A stretch of DNA of 5,541 bases from an uncultured Prevotellaceae bacterium. GTDB lineage: Bacteria > Bacteroidota > Bacteroidia > Bacteroidales > Bacteroidaceae. The notes beneath the pieces are model-generated. The model made no database searches, was not told the origin of the DNA, and saw nothing but the letters and a program-made list of their open reading frames with translations. This document shows, piece after piece, positions 5,264 to 5,541 of the stretch. The DNA lies in the NCBI GenBank assembly GCA_946406585.1, contig CAMJLI010000138.1:1-5541 (forward strand). The letters run 5' to 3'. The position numbers and the translations under genes are program-made. The first letter of the stretch is position 1; each line of letters starts with the position of its first letter.

Positions 5264-5541
5264 TTAAGCCTCTTCTGTGTGGGTTGCTTCGTATGTCTGA
5301 GCAATTGAATAACCAACCTCGTCGAGGGCGAAAGTCAACTTGTCTACCTTGTTGGTGAAGTAGTTGTAAGAAACCACAGCACACCAGGAAGTACCGATAC
5401 CGAAAGCGGTATTGATAAGGGCCTCAGAAATACCAGCGGAAAGTTTTGCGGAGTCAGCACCACCACCAGCGGACAGAGCGGAGAACGACTTGATCATACC
5501 GACCACAGTTCCGAGAAGTCCGGTAAGTGTACCCAGAGTAA
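5264..5541 (-). CDS. exbB: ExbB/TolQ/MotA-family proton channel (3' end of gene only)
   Basis: The C-terminal 91 residues of an ExbB-type protein; the reading frame stays open to the window edge, so the start lies outside. The visible part begins with TLGTLTGLLGTVVGMIKSF, the family's conserved membrane-helix motif, whose Thr in LLGTVVG matches Thr148 of E. coli ExbB. GISEALINTAFGIG follows, with Glu and Thr at the positions of Glu176 and Thr181. After a last hydrophobic stretch (about residues 45-58 of the fragment) comes a short charged cytoplasmic tail ending THTEEA. ExbB pentamers surround ExbD and form the proton path that energises TonB. The key polar residues in the visible part are all present. 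An in-frame GTG at 5506 is not the real start, because conserved sequence continues upstream of it. It is the first visible gene of the exbB-exbD-exbD-tonB set, 30 nt before exbD copy 1. Confidence 0.95.
   Translation of the reverse strand, partial: TLGTLTGLLGTVVGMIKSFSALSAGGGADSAKLSAGISEALINTAFGIGTSWCAVVSYNYFTNKVDKLTFALDEVGYSIAQTYEATHTEEA

Noticed and set aside
5264..5506. Complete small gene starting at the GTG at 5506
   Set aside because: Conserved ExbB sequence continues in frame upstream of this codon to the window edge, so it is an internal codon of a truncated view of exbB.

Overview
The window looks like chromosomal DNA from a member of the Bacteroidota, most likely Bacteroidales and possibly the Prevotella group. 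The grounds are the Bacteroidota-style TonB N-terminus (NKEYGAYQLR), an operon with two exbD genes, A-rich leaders that mostly lack Shine-Dalgarno sequences, and moderate GC. The genus is an inference, because no rRNA or other phylogenetic marker is present. The window holds seven protein genes and intrinsic terminators. I see no mobile element, CRISPR array, tRNA or rRNA.

Layout: a small 2[4Fe-4S] ferredoxin gene (37-204, + strand) ends in a near-perfect intrinsic terminator (227-255). Everything else is one convergent minus-strand gene set. Read in its own direction it runs exbB (5' part outside the window, 5541-5264), exbD copy 1 (5233-4601), exbD copy 2 (4601-3951), tonB (3921-3052), a PstS-like substrate-binding lipoprotein (2905-1943) and a secreted TPR protein (1872-370), followed by a minus-strand terminator (334-304). 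Spacings are 30 nt, a 1-nt overlap (TAATG), 29 nt, 146 nt and 70 nt. This fits a single operon, with a structured intercistronic segment between tonB and the PstS-like gene.

Functional reading: ExbB and the two ExbD proteins would form a proton-driven inner-membrane motor that energises TonB, and TonB would reach across the periplasm to outer-membrane receptors. The PstS-like lipoprotein and the periplasmic TPR protein are co-transcribed with the motor, yet no ABC permease or ATPase gene lies in the window. The most interesting possibility is that these two proteins are accessory parts of the TonB system (ligand capture, scaffolding or envelope sensing) rather than parts of a Pst phosphate importer. 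That link rests on gene order only.
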